The notes beneath the pieces were generated by a model. It was not told the origin of the DNA. It ran no database searches and saw only the letters and a program-made list of their open reading frames with translations. A program made the translations under genes and the position numbers. From the NCBI GenBank assembly GCA_038025085.1, contig CM076145.1:50881206-50945205 (forward strand): 64,000 nucleotides of DNA, given 5' to 3'. Below are positions 39,201 to 49,602 of the stretch, piece after piece (position 1 is the first letter of the stretch; every line of letters begins with the position of its first letter). This DNA is from Tetragonia tetragonoides (lineage: Eukaryota; Streptophyta; Magnoliopsida; Caryophyllales; Aizoaceae).

Positions 39201-42200
39201 AAATGGAGGAGTGCAACAGGAGTTCTATGTGACAGGAAAATTCCGCTAAAACTGAAAGGCAAATTCTATTGCACAGCCATCAGACCAGCTATGTTATATG
39301 GGGCGGAGTGTTGGCCGGTGAGGCAGGTGCATGTGCAGAAGACGCGGGTGACCGAGATGAGGATGCTTCGTTGGATGTGCAACTCTACAAGAAGAGATAA
39401 AATTAGGAACGAAGTGTTGAGAGGCAAGGTGGGAGTGACCGATATTGACAACAAGATGCGAGAAACGAGGCTTAGGTAGCTTGGGCATGTGAGGAGGAGA
39501 CATCGAGATGCCCCGGTGAGAAGGTGTGATTAGAGACTGTAAACGAAGAAGAGGACGCCCAAATAAGGCTTGGGGAGAGGTAATCAGGCAGGATTTGACC
39601 CTTCTAGAACTTAACGAGGACTTGGCCCTAGATAGGAAATTATGGCGTAGTAGGATTCGTGTAGAGGATCCTCGATAGATTTTGGTTTTTGCATTGTCTA
39701 GTACTAGAGGTTGATTCATTTTGTTTATAGCTTGTAGTGTCTTCTTCACTTTATCCTGTTCATTTAGTAATCTTTTGTGTTAGTATGTTTACTGCTTTAC
39801 TTCTCTTGCCCTTTTGATCATTCTTTATTGCTTTATTTATTACCAAAAAAAAAAAACCTTTTTGCAAATGCATTTAAAAAAAATTAAAAAAAAAACGTTT
39901 TTTTGGGTCTTTCGGAAACAGTCTCTCTTCTAGGCGACTAGTTAGGGGTAAGACTGCGTACATCTGGACCTCCCAGACCCCGCCCTAGGCGGGATACTTA
40001 CTAGGTTGTTATTGTTGTTGGAATAATAAGAGACTAAATTCAAGTCATAATAAATTATTCCTGAATCCCTATTTGGTTTAAGGAGAGTTGACTGAGGGCA
40101 CTGCGATGTTGAAACAGCCTCTCTGCATTGGTAGGGTTAAAGCTATACACATCTCATATTCCCCCTACAACCCTAAGACTGGATTGGTAGTTTGTTGAAA
40201 CAGCTTCTCTGCACTTGTAAGGTTAAAGCTATACACATATCATCTACCCCTTACAACCCTACGACTGGGTTGGTAGTTTGGATTAGCTAGTCAAAACAGC
40301 AAAGCTAGTATTCTGTCACAAATAATAAGTGGGAGTGTCATGTCGGTTTCTTGTTTTAAATCATTGATGATGTAGGAACCATTTTTAACAGCACATGTGA
40401 ACCAATGAGCATGGCAATTTGCCAAGACCATTTATCTTAAAGAGTTACAGGAAACAATGCTACAATAATCTTAAGTGCGCACATTCACAGACAGACACCC
40501 CTTCTTTCCCATCCACCACCTCTTCCCCCCCAAAAAAAAAACAAAATTAATGAAAGAAAAAGACGCAGAGAGACTGAAATGACAGAACACAAACCAACCT
40601 GACTCTCAAACTCTACATGAATTAAAAAAAAACAGAGAATCGGTGGTGTAGATATCAGAATACAGCAAATAAAAATACTCCATCCATTTGAAGTCAAGAT
40701 TACAATTTGAAAATGTTCAGAAAATAGTCATTTTCTTAAAATGGCGATGATTGATGATTATATCTCCAATGTTATCCCCAATTTACTCTTGTAAATACAC
40801 AACTAGTAATACAAGGTGGATAATTAACAAAGGAAGCATCGGGTCAAAAATCAAAATGCAACCAATTTTAAAAATTGAAGCATTGCCACCATGTGACAAT
40901 TAGTGCCGAAAGAAGGGAGTACCTCGTACGGCCAGCCATCAACAACAAAAACGTCTAGAGAGTAGCCATCTACAGTAGAGAAGGCATGTGCTTCCTGAAT
41001 ATTTAGCCCAACCTCCGCAAGCAAGGACGTTAGCTGCAAATATTGCACATTTACACACTCACTATGTTGATTAAGAAGCACAAATTTCCAATCAAGAAAA
41101 ATTTCAAAAACAAATCAGCAGAAAAGATTGTAGGTAATTATGCATCCAGGATACATGAACTGTTGACCAAGTATGTCAGTAGATGAATGTCAAAAGCTGA
41201 ATGTCTATAATATGGCATATAAAGGAAATGATGGAAGCTGGGACCAATAGTCAGAAGCAGAGGTGAAACAACAAAAGCCCATGTGGACACCCAAGGAGTG
41301 CAGAAGTGAGAGATTCTTCCCACAACTGACCAAACCTCCTAAACACACAGAGATTTGGAGGAAGATGACCAGGAACCAAACAGAGGGATATCTCCCAAAT
41401 CCCTCGGTTTCAGAAAACAGATAATATCAAGTGTACTGCATTGGGTTTTTTTTAATATTTACTTAAATGCAGACAAAATGACACTGAGAAAGAGGAGATA
41501 ATCAAAGGAATAGACAAGGTTATGATTACTATTAATTAATAGACTAATTAAAGAAATCTTATCACGCAGCTTGAGTAAGAACATGTCTGTCAACAGCAAT
41601 TAAATTCACAAAATGTGCTTATTCAGGTGTCATGGAACCTGCAGGATGGCTTGTAAATTCCACCTAGTAAGATCAAAGTAGCAAGAGTATGGCTTTGTTG
41701 ATATTATCTTTTGATGTTTGTTTAACAGAATACCCTGCTTTTTCCTTCTGCGGCTGCCCCATACAAGGTTATTAAGCTTCACAACCTCATGAAACAGTGC
41801 AAAACAAATTAACTATCAGAAGCATCATAATCGCAAATACCGTTTAGAGAGATACCATATCATTACCCCATGCCTCTCACAAGTCTCCCACCCAACCAAG
41901 CCAGATTCATTTCAAATAATAACTAACTTGAATGACATGGGAAATTATATATATATTTTGGCCAATCAATGTCTTGGCTCATGTAACTTTGGAGTAAGAA
42001 ATAATAATGGCTCAAAAGTTATAGTTCCAATCTAAACTAGTAGATAACTAATAGGGTTATAAAAGAGGAAACTGAATAATCCATGGTTTTAACAACTTGT
42101 AGGCCTTATGGGTGAAAGACTATAGAGAAAGCAAATTAGACGAAATCAGCAAAAATAAGAAAGAACACCAAAAAGCTGTGAAGTCTCCTACATGAACCAT

Positions 42201-44618
42201 CTTTCAGAATTAGATTTGAATACAGCAAAAATGCAAGAAATGTGGCCTAATCCAAGTCCTAGTAAGATCTGCCCTTGTCCAAAAGCTGCATATGATCCCA
42301 ATCAATTGGGATACATATCATGTGTCATCTACTCTACCTTATGAATGCAATGCCTGAAGATACTGTAACTTCATCTTTACAACTGTTTAACATCCATTTT
42401 TTGATAGGAATTGTTTATCATCTTTAACATCTATTCTTCATCACTTCTCTTAATTTAAAATATCAATGAGCCATAAGGCCCATGATCTTCATTCCACTTC
42501 TGCTATAATCTGTATCTTAAACACACACCACCACCACCACCCCCAACCCCAACCAACCAGCCAGCCCAAAAAAAAAAAGGAAAATTCAACAGGTAAAATC
42601 TAATGAAAAGGAGCCAAAAGGGTGGGTAATGCCATGCACTATCTCAAGGAGGGTATGTATTTGCCACACCCCACATCTATATGTCTCTTTTGTTGGTAAA
42701 ATTGTCAACCCCTTCCTGTACCTCAAAATCCTTAAACCTAATCACTTGTTTTCACGCATAACTTCCAAGACATAAGATCATCCATGCATACTAAACATGT
42801 ACTATTATGGATATCACGCAGCTTCCCGGTCCATTGTCAATTTGGGAAGGGGGTTCTGAGCCATGAAAAACCACTGGCCCAAGCCTGCGATGAGCTTGGG
42901 CTGTTTGGGGTCCTGCTTAACAAGGTAAACGGGAGAGAGAGAACATCTATGCACACTCATATTTAATATTATCTTACCTTTTCATTTCTCTGTCCTTGGC
43001 AGTGACCATGACAACATGTCACTCAAAACCTTATACTCAAGTTTCAGTAATTAAGCAATTAACAGATATTGACAGATGAAACCACCAACCTGACTAAGAA
43101 CTTTAGGTTTGTCATCTGTGGAAAAGGTGATCTCGTGCATGGGCCTGCACAGCCAACATATTGACTCGTAAGCATAAATATATAAAACTATGAAATACTT
43201 AGCATGCACAGTTGAACTGCAACTACAAATGTAGATAGTAAATAAGCAAAGATAGAGTATATCGACTTCCACGCTCTATTACATTGTCAACTAGATTGAT
43301 GTGACAACATAGGAGTATTTTTCCAGCTTGACCAAAGTGGTGATAAAGCCCAAGCTCATGGCAGTTAGTTAAAATGAAAATATGTTCCTAACGAAGGTGG
43401 TACCACCTTGTGATGGAAACTCTGTTTTAGCTACTCCCTGACTTGAAAGTTGTTTCTCTTAAAAAGATTGCTCTCTAACTAGAAAAGTGAGTGAACCTTG
43501 AAAATACAACTCTCCAGTCCATTTGTGTGGGAAGATAAATAAAGAATGCAAGGCCTATATTAGATAGAGCATTATTTACCGCAAAAGCCTTGAACTAGCA
43601 TTTGCTTCATCATCTTCCTGATCATCGTCGTCGTCATCATCATCGTTATGCGGTTTGTTTCCTTCAATTGCTAGGGCTTCAAGATTAGGAGATGAACCAA
43701 AGGCAGGAGGGGGATGACTGTAAACAAACCAAAAATCCAAGAGGCGGCTATGTATATTAGCAAAGGCACAAATAATAATTAAATTGATCCCCTAAAGTTA
43801 TGGCAGGCACACCTTTTTCGGGTTAAAGGAGAAGACTGTTGAGCATTATCATCTGAAGCCCCATCTGAAATGGGATGCACCTAATTGAAATGATTGGAGA
43901 AGCAGTTAACAAACAATGAAGGAAGTATATTAAATGTCAACAACAAACAAACAAACAAACAAACAAACAAACAAACAAGGAATTGGAAAAGAAGAATTCC
44001 TGCAGAAAATAAAAGTTGAGACGATGGATGGTGAATGTTAGTAATTCATTAGTATAATAATAATGAATCTGGGGGTTTGAACCTGAACTAAACGGACGTC
44101 AAAAGCGGGTCTATTAGCAGGATCATGGGCTAGGTGGAGTAGTCTTTTATGCGTTAGAACGTCTTCTGCTCTCTCCACATTCACATCCAATGCGTACCTA
44201 AAAGTAGTGACAACAACAACAACATCATTATCAACCAAGAATTTCGAAACCAACCTTGACCCTAATTTATAGAGATAAAAAAGCAGCAGCAGCAACAACA
44301 ACAACGACAACTAAATCAAAATCAAAATCAAAATCTCTTGACCTTAATTTATAGAGATAAAAAAAGCAGCAAATAGTAATTTAATTTATACCTATTTGGT
44401 AGACGATTGAAGTGAGACCAAAGGTCGTCGTCGAAACCTGGAACATGAAAATCAGGATTATTTGAATCCTTTAGTCTTCGAAGAACCTCGTTGTATACCT
44501 CTAATTTCTGTCGCTGCTTCTGATTCTGATTCTGATTTTGATTCTGCGACCCTGCTGTCTCTGCCGCTCTGCTATTGCTATTGCAACTGCTACTTTCCTC
44601 TTTATCTTCCATCACCAT
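26600..44618 (-). CDS. STY46: ACT-domain Raf-like serine/threonine/tyrosine kinase, STY46/STY8/STY17 group
   Basis: Sixteen exons join in frame: 44618-44392, 44197-44083, 43880-43813, 43717-43580, 43144-43090, 41033-40923, 35311-35261, 32879-32704, 32620-32513, 31857-31784, 31518-31343, 29556-29461, 28165-28085, 27991-27938, 27662-27528, 26674-26600. The total is 1740 nt, 579 residues plus stop, near the 575 I recall for STY46. The N-terminal [11 protein letters not shown] block and [20 protein letters not shown] are family signatures; an ACT domain covers about 184-250; the kinase starts near 297 with GSYGDLYKG, VAIK (Lys about 327), [12 protein letters not shown] (Asp about 421), DFG (about 439), GTYRWMAPE. 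The family phosphorylates transit peptides of chloroplast preproteins in the cytosol. The start could be the ATG at 44618 or the one at 44612. All catalytic motifs are intact. Introns 5 to 15 hold nearly all the bulk (17 kb) and many transposons. STY8 or STY17 is the alternative orthologue. Confidence 0.96.
26845..27437. mobile_element. hAT-type MITE with GGGTCGGGTT-type repeats, last STY intron
   Basis: Termini tagacctggcaaacgggtcg and the complementary aactttgccgggccta are inverted. A perfect 8-bp target duplication GTCAGTTC flanks it (26837-26844 and 27438-27445). Arms are degenerate ttcgggtcggg words around an AT-rich middle. It has 593 bp and no coding capacity. It sits in intron 15, clear of the splice sites. 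Confidence 0.9.
28614..28883 (-). mobile_element. Full-length SINE, copy 1 (STY intron 12)
   Basis: A 270-bp retroposon flanked by a 23-bp direct duplication starting cagtggatctcatatccc (28591-28613 and 28884-28906). Read on the minus strand it begins tccaccatttcc, passes ggggtaaggctgcgtacaa and ccctgcctaggcgggagcc, and ends in a (TTGATG)n tail. Another 270-bp copy with the same ends lies at 56237-56506 and a truncated one at 29117-29252. The 3' half resembles the plant Au-type SINE tail and the end of the RTE LINE at 39900-40020. It lies in the same orientation as the host gene. Confidence 0.88.
29117..29252 (+). mobile_element. 5'-truncated SINE, copy 2 (STY intron 12)
   Basis: This is the 3' half of the same SINE, from gaaacagcctctctgtgag through ggggtaaggctgcgtacaa to a (TTAATG)n tail. 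It is flanked by a perfect 16-bp duplication CATAAAGTGGCATTTT (29101-29116 and 29253-29268). The tail differs from the TTG tail of the other copies. It is in the opposite orientation to copy 1, about 230 bases away in the same intron. Confidence 0.88.
29720..30494. mobile_element. Harbinger-like element carrying a large AAT/ATT microsatellite, STY intron 11
   Basis: The ends gggcatgttctttgcaactgg and ccagttgaaaagaacgagccc are inverted repeats. TTA is duplicated on both sides (29717-29719 and 30495-30497). Arms are built from short words such as ccagttttgtcc and caccagttttcc. The centre (about 29940-30330) is almost pure AAT/ATT repeats with a short (TAG)n run near 30303-30328. It has 775 bp and no coding capacity. 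Confidence 0.82.
29940..30330. repeat. Compound AAT/ATT and TAG microsatellite
   Basis: Long runs of aat/att triplets, including an uninterrupted ATT run of about 80 bases near 30186-30266, and a short tag run near 30303-30328. It lies inside the Harbinger-like element of STY intron 11. The length is likely to be polymorphic. Confidence 0.9.
32396..32497. repeat. 51-bp perfect tandem duplication beside STY exon 9
   Basis: The unit starting atatgcataggaaaggtg occurs twice back to back (32396-32446 and 32447-32497) with no mismatch seen, ending 15 bases from the exon 9 donor border at 32513. It is intronic. Confidence 0.85.
33144..33756. mobile_element. hAT-type MITE with GGGTCGGG-type repeats, STY intron 7
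   Basis: It begins aaacctgtcaaacgggtctg and ends ttcgacatgtcta, imperfect inverted ends related to the elements at 10416 and 26845. An 8-bp duplication CTTAAACC flanks it (33136-33143 and 33757-33764). The arms carry cgggtcgggtcg words and the core is AT-rich. It has 613 bp and no coding capacity. Confidence 0.85.
34137..34520. repeat. About 169-bp duplication in STY intron 7
   Basis: A block containing ccaaggtaatgttttcacc and aactcattcagagtaagcg occurs at about 34137-34305 and again at about 34352-34520 with a handful of differences. Both copies are in the same orientation, period about 214. Confidence 0.85.
34688..35062 (-). mobile_element. 5'-truncated L1-type LINE fragment (RT C-terminal region)
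   Basis: The minus-strand frame 34971-34780 reads [18 protein letters not shown], the conserved block just after the reverse transcriptase (zf-RVT region) of plant L1 elements. The fragment ends on the minus strand in a short A tail (ctaaaaaag) and is flanked by a 16-bp duplication GAGGGGAGGAGCAACA (34672-34687 and 35063-35078). It is a dead copy inside STY intron 7. Confidence 0.82.
35755..40020 (+). mobile_element. RTE-type LINE (endonuclease plus reverse transcriptase), degenerate
   Basis: A GC-rich 5' leader (about 35755-36240) is followed by an apurinic-type endonuclease: [13 protein letters not shown] (about 36870), [23 protein letters not shown] (about 37470). A linker and reverse transcriptase follow: [17 protein letters not shown] (38290), [31 protein letters not shown] (38660), [11 protein letters not shown] (38920), [19 protein letters not shown] (39555), stop near 39678. 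The order and motifs are those of plant RTE elements. Damage includes a frameshift near 36985, TGA at 37500-37502 and 37725-37727, a broken frame at 38541-38600 and more after 39477. The 3' end has ggggtaagactgcgtacat and a (TTG)n tail. It sits antisense in STY intron 6. Confidence 0.9.
40110..40275. repeat. Tandem pair of an 88-bp RTE/SINE-tail-like unit
   Basis: Two adjacent units begin gaaacagcctctctgcattg (40110) and gaaacagcttctctgcactt (40198) and share ggttaaagctatacacat and gactgg.ttggtagtttg. They resemble the gaaacagcctctctg part of the SINE/RTE tail, so they are probably old tail fragments. Confidence 0.6.
43943..43978. repeat. (CAAA)n microsatellite in STY intron 2-3 region
   Basis: About nine caaa units in a row, lying between STY exons 2 and 3 (intron 43881-44082). 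Confidence 0.9.
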
Positions 44619-45520
44619 TTATTTGCTTTGATCAATTTTCAATTTCAATTCCCATTCCAATTCACTACTCTTTTTCTCTCTCCCTCCCTCGCTCGCTCGC
44701 TCTCCAAATCGATTTGATATTATTAATGGTGGAGAGAGAAAAAGAGAGAGAGAGTGAGAGAGAAAGAGACCGATCGAGATAAGGAAAAGAAAGGGAGAAA
44801 ATTGAAAGGGACAATTCACGAGATTATTTCCCTAAATAAAAGATAACCTTCTCTTTCTTTTCTTTTTTATTTCCTATAAGCAACAATAAATAAACAAAAT
44901 CCTTGGGCTAAGGCTTGCTTTTGTGTTTAAACTTTAAATGATGAGTAAGATGGAGATCCAGATTTGAGAGATAATATAAATAAATAAACATAAACAACAC
45001 CCAGAAGGGGAAGGGGAAGGGGAAGGGGAAGGTAGATTTACGGCAAATCGGCACCTAGCTAATCTAATACTCCTGCAGGCAGCAGGAGTACTTGTTAAAG
45101 TAGTAAGATTTGGGTGGGTTTCAGTTCTCTCTCTCTCTCCTGTTTTGTCAGCACCCTTTTTCTATTCTCTCTCTCTCCTGCGCTGTGCTCTGCATTCCAC
45201 ATTTGCACTGCACTTCTCTCTCCTTCGAGGGATCCAAGATGCTCTAATTGTTCTCCGGGAATATTGTTTTTTGTTTTATTGTTAGGTCTGCCCACCCCGT
45301 CCGCCGTGGAGCTGACATGGTTTCTGCCTTCAAATCTAATCTAATCTAATACTCTACAATCCAATCCAATCCATTTACTATTAATTTATCCATTTACTAT
45401 TAATTTATTTACTACTCGCTCTGTGAGTATTTGTTAATTGAGCACTCAATTAAATAAATATTAATTCCTCACATATATGACTACACCATGTTTCATTTCT
45501 TCTCTTTTTTTTTTTTTTTT
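44619..45520. promoter_or_regulatory. STY46-like gene 5' flank
   Basis: Upstream of the STY start codon on the minus strand. Near the start it is GA-rich on the transcribed strand (repeats of gag/gagc at 44680-44770). A (GGGGAA)n tract occupies 45006-45032, and CT-rich tracts recur at 45127-45180. No gene seen. Confidence 0.45.
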
Positions 45521-45522
45521 TT

Positions 45523-45797
45523 TTATGGAAGAGCTGGGCTGCCCTATTCCATTCATTACTTAAATCAAGTCATCAAGGAAATCCTTCAACAAAGCAAGCT
45601 CTTTGAAGTGTGCTGCTGGTCTTATGTGTTGCGGGAAGGCAACCACTTAGCTCACACTTTGGCAACTGATTCCAGTATATTAGATTTTGTTTCTAAAAGG
45701 GAAGCTGATATTCCCCTTCAACTTTGGCATTGTATCTTTTCTGATAATTTCTTTAGTAATGAATGAGTAAGTTGTTTGGTCCTCAAAAAAAAAAAAT
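45523..45797 (+). mobile_element. 5'-truncated L1-type LINE fragment with RNase H tail
   Basis: The plus-strand frame to 45766 contains WSYVLREGNHLAHTLA, matching the C-terminal RNase H motif of plant L1 elements (...RE.N..AH.LA). The stop is followed about 20 bases on by a 12-base A tail (45785-45796). The 5' side is truncated next to a T run (45507-45525). No target duplication was confirmed. Confidence 0.65.
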
Positions 45798-46871
45798 ATC
45801 ATCATCACTTTGCCTTAAAATAAATATTTTATTTTATGTTCCTGGCGAATGTGACTGACGGACTTATGCCTTTAGCTTCCTTTTTTCTTCTACTTTCATC
45901 CTCTCAAGTCTCACCTAATCAATGTCTATCCTGCCATAATCATGCTACCTACTTAATTCAAATCACTAATCCCACCTCCCATCATCACTCATTATTCTTC
46001 TATACTATTATTGTCCTCCTGTTTTTTAGTTGACCAACATTACTTTCAGTTTATTAATGACCTTCCCTAAACTTGTTGAGTACTGGTTTCATCCCAACAT
46101 CTACCTTGGTTCAAAACTCAATCATCTTCTACATTTCCACCTTACTCAATATTTGATAATACCTTATTTACCAAATCAAATATCAGGTTTTTTTTGGCGG
46201 TGGAATAAATCAAATTAAATTAATAATTCAAGGTCTTTATCGTCAGGTCACCATTATCTTCACAACTACCAATGAAATCTCTTAAAACTTGACCCATCAA
46301 AATATACATATCACACACATTTACTTAAAACACTACAAATAATACTAACATCAACAACAATATTGTTGCATGATGAAAATAGGCTTTGGCTCGAAATTCT
46401 TTTCCACCCATTTTTCACTTCCTCAAACACCAAAATGAAAGGTTATATAGACCATGATTATAAACTTCTCTGCATCATTGTCCCTCAATTGAATTAAACA
46501 ATATATTATTAGCACTTGCATGTTGCAATTGTAAACCCTTAAATTACCAAACTATATATAGGACATACCTATGATTTCAAATTACTCCTCAACTATCTTC
46601 TAATTTGTAGGCTAGCTAATTGTATTACGTCCAATAATCATTTACTGTCAAACATGATGCATATAATTATTTTTATTGTGCTACATTGTAACTTTTGTGA
46701 TTCGATGCAATTTTTTTTGTACTGTGTTGTAACTCCTTTGTGATGGCGGTAAATTTCTAATAATTGGTTGTCAGGGCTATGGTGAAGTGAGTAGTGGAGG
46801 ATGTGGGCTTGGAGTGTGATGGTAATATGAATCTTCAGTAGTCTTTTAGATTCCTACTTGAATATGACATT
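45798..46871. other. AT-rich intergenic, no gene seen
   Basis: Low-complexity, T- and A-rich DNA with short open frames lacking family motifs or splice signals. No RNA gene or long repeat recognised. Confidence 0.4.
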
Positions 46872-47153
46872 GGCTCCGATCCGTTTGATTCATCTGAAAT
46901 AAAGTTGAACTGAATTGAGTTGAACTAAATTGATTTTTTTTTAACTTGACCGTTAACCATTTAAAAACCGTCTAAACATATTCAATATTGGACCCATTTA
47001 AAAGTATGTTTTGAGATCCTTCCGGTGACATAATTGTCATCATTAACTTATTTTGGAATAAAAAAATTATCTGAGTGATAAAGTTACACGTAAACTGAAG
47101 TGGATTGAATCTAAAATGACTTTAAGGAAAATTAAGTTGAATCAAACAGAGTC
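46872..47153. mobile_element. Harbinger-type MITE, family A copy 1
   Basis: It begins ggctccgatccgtttgattc and ends gaatcaaacagagtc, inverted. ATT is duplicated at both flanks (46869-46871 and 47154-47156). The interior shares acttgaccgttaaccattta and attcaatattgga with the copies at 47254 and 51258. 282 bp. Confidence 0.82.
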
Positions 47154-47253
47154 ATTGTCCATTTTTCTTCTAATTTGGGATACTCCTCCATCTGCTATTA
47201 CTTTTGTTACCTTTAGGGAAATTTGTGTAACCCTTTATGAGATGAGCCTGCTA

Positions 47254-47531
47254 GGCTCCCCTTTGATTCACCTGGAATAAATTGAACTGAACTGAAATGA
47301 ATTGAACTGAATTGATTTTTTTAACTTGACCGATAACTATTTAAAATTCGTCGAAAGATATTCAATATTGGACTCATTTGGAAGTATGCTTTGAGATCTT
47401 TTCGATGATATAGTTATCATCATTAATTTATTTCGGAATAAAAATTTAACTGAGTGATAAAATTACACGTGAAATGAGTTGGACTGAACTGAAATGAATT
47501 TAAGTAAAATTAAATTGATTCAAACAGAGCC
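47254..47531. mobile_element. Harbinger-type MITE, family A copy 2
   Basis: It begins ggctcccctttgattcacc and ends gattcaaacagagcc, inverted. The flanks are CTA and TTA, an imperfect 3-bp duplication. Same interior as copy 1, only 100 bases away and in the same orientation. 278 bp. Confidence 0.82.
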
Positions 47532-48111
47532 TTAATATAATTATAAGAAAAAACCACTACTGTTGAAAGGAGAAAAAAAAATAGAGAGAACTAAAAACAA
47601 AGGAAGGTTATTTTTTCTTAAAACAAAAAATATAAAGAACAAGAAGTGCATATACATAAGGATATCAAGCACATTGTTTGATCAGTTCATAGGGGAAATG
47701 CCATTGAGTGATGATGGATGGACGCTTCTATAGTTCTATGGGTGAGAGTGAGGCAGCGTGGATAAGAATCAAGATGTATATGAATATATGACCCTACAAT
47801 AATAATGTCATTTCAGAAAGCAATACACATAAATGAAATAATTTTTTCTCATCTTTTATTTTGTTTTTTGATCAAAGCTCTCAGTTTTATTGTGTGGCAG
47901 TAGTGGCTATATACCCTAGCATTTAGGAGCCCAAATACCGTGTTATTAGCTAGCAAAGTGTTCCAAACTAGACATGGGTCATTTTCATTGGAGAATCCCA
48001 TCCCCATAAAACAGTCATTTCGCTAACAACATTATACACCAAGCCTTTTTAATGTGCCTCAAGGTCCCCTTCAATTATGTGGACCATGTCATTATTACAT
48101 GATTAAAAAAA

Positions 48112-48401
48112 CTTGTGTGGACTTAGTTCATGGTGGACTAATAGTTGGAGTCATCCCCTACTTCACCTGGAGCCACCGCCTCCAAAAGTGGAGCCACCTC
48201 TACTTTATTTAGAGCCACCCCTCAAATTTATACTTGGCATCACTCTTACTTTACCTGGAGCCACCCCTTACTTCACCTGGAGCCACCCATCAAAATTACT
48301 TCACCTGGAGCCACCCCCTATTTTACCTAGAGCCACCCCCTACTTCACCTGGAGCCACCCCTCAAAATTACGTGGTCCACGGTGGACTAAGTTCACACAA
48401 G
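48112..48401. mobile_element. Small TIR element with a GGAGCCACC minisatellite core
   Basis: A 29-base end cttgtgtggacttagttc... (48112-48140) is mirrored by ...gtggactaagttcacacaag (48373-48401). The core (about 48164-48362) is a degenerate tandem repeat of cacctggagccaccc with spacers of 20-30 bases. No target duplication is clear, so the superfamily is unknown. Confidence 0.65.
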
Positions 48402-48462
48402 ACATGCTGTTAGATTCTAGATTTGATTTTCCTTTCACTTGTTGTATGTAAATTTATTGCAA

Positions 48463-49602
48463 TTTTCTATTGTGTGCCCTAAGGGCATATGATAAGAAGC
48501 ATTTAATATGACAAACTTTCTTGGGTTAGACAATCTAATTTACACATTACATTGAAAATTACAGCCTTAATTAAATGCACTTTTCTCTCTTCCTTCCTCA
48601 ATAGGCCTTTCACTTATAACTTGTTGTACCAGTCACTTTTGCTTTGCCCATTTCCCTTGTATTTTTCTTTTTTCTCACATCCGTACTAGCTAGCCCTTTC
48701 CAAGCACCCAATTACTTTTGGTCAGTATCTCCTATGTACAAAGAACATATCTGCTAATTGATGATGATGTGTTCGATCGAGAGACTAACCATAACAGTTA
48801 TGGTCAGGACCTTGAAACTCAGTTCAGTAAATATATACTTTGAATTAATCCTTGGCCCATGTCTATTTGTACTCACTATTTGTTGCTATACGAGACTCTA
48901 GTTTATCAAAAACTTAAAATATAAAGCTTTCGTAAAGGAAGCTCCCATCCAGGTATTAAAAAAGAAGAAGAAGAAGAACAGAAGCCAAGCATTAAGATAG
49001 AGAGCACAAACTAAAGCATAGCAAACTGATCAAAGAAAAAAAGTCTCTGTTGTTCCAATAATAATGATTTGAATGAACCCCCTGATGATGGATTAGTCGG
49101 TGATAATGGAAAACAAGTAATTGGGTTTGATCAGGTATGTCATGGAGAACAATTTACCAATACTTATGAAATTTTATTTTTATTTTTACTCATACTCATG
49201 AATTGTTTTGTATGTGATAAATAGTCTTACCTGCGATTGCTTTCTTCTCCAAATACTTGAAGAAACCCATTAGCTTTCATTGCCACAAGAAACAAATATG
49301 ATAAAAGTTGCTATTATTTTTATAATCAATTAATCATGGGAGAATGGAGAAGGAGATAAAAGAATACAAAGACAGAGAAAACAAAATGAACAGAGGAGAT
49401 GAGAAAAAAAAATGTTCATTACCTGTTACCGGGAGAAAGATGTTAGGAGGGTGAAATGTCTTGTGGAAGAACGAGAAAAAAAAAGTGCATTTAATTGAGG
49501 CTGTAATTTTCAATGTAATGTGTAAATTAGATTGTCTAACCCAAAAAAATTGGTCATGTTAAATGCTTCTTATCATATGTCCTTAGGGCACATAATAGAA
49601 AA
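48463..49602. mobile_element. Non-autonomous element with long terminal inverted repeats (MULE-like)
   Basis: The left 130 bases (ttttctattgtgtgccctaa..., through acattgaaaattacagcc, to about 48590) reappear inverted at 49480-49602 (...ttagggcacataatagaaaa). The arms are nearly identical except for small gaps. The inner 0.9 kb has no transposase frame. Long arms suggest a Mutator-like element, but I could not confirm a 9-bp target duplication. Confidence 0.65.

Noticed and set aside
40674..40760. Stowaway MITE starting atactccatccatttgaag
   Set aside because: A left end is suggested but no matching right end was found.
43943..43978. CRISPR-like regular repeat
   Set aside because: Simple (CAAA)n microsatellite without spacers, in a plant intron; no CRISPR array exists in the window.
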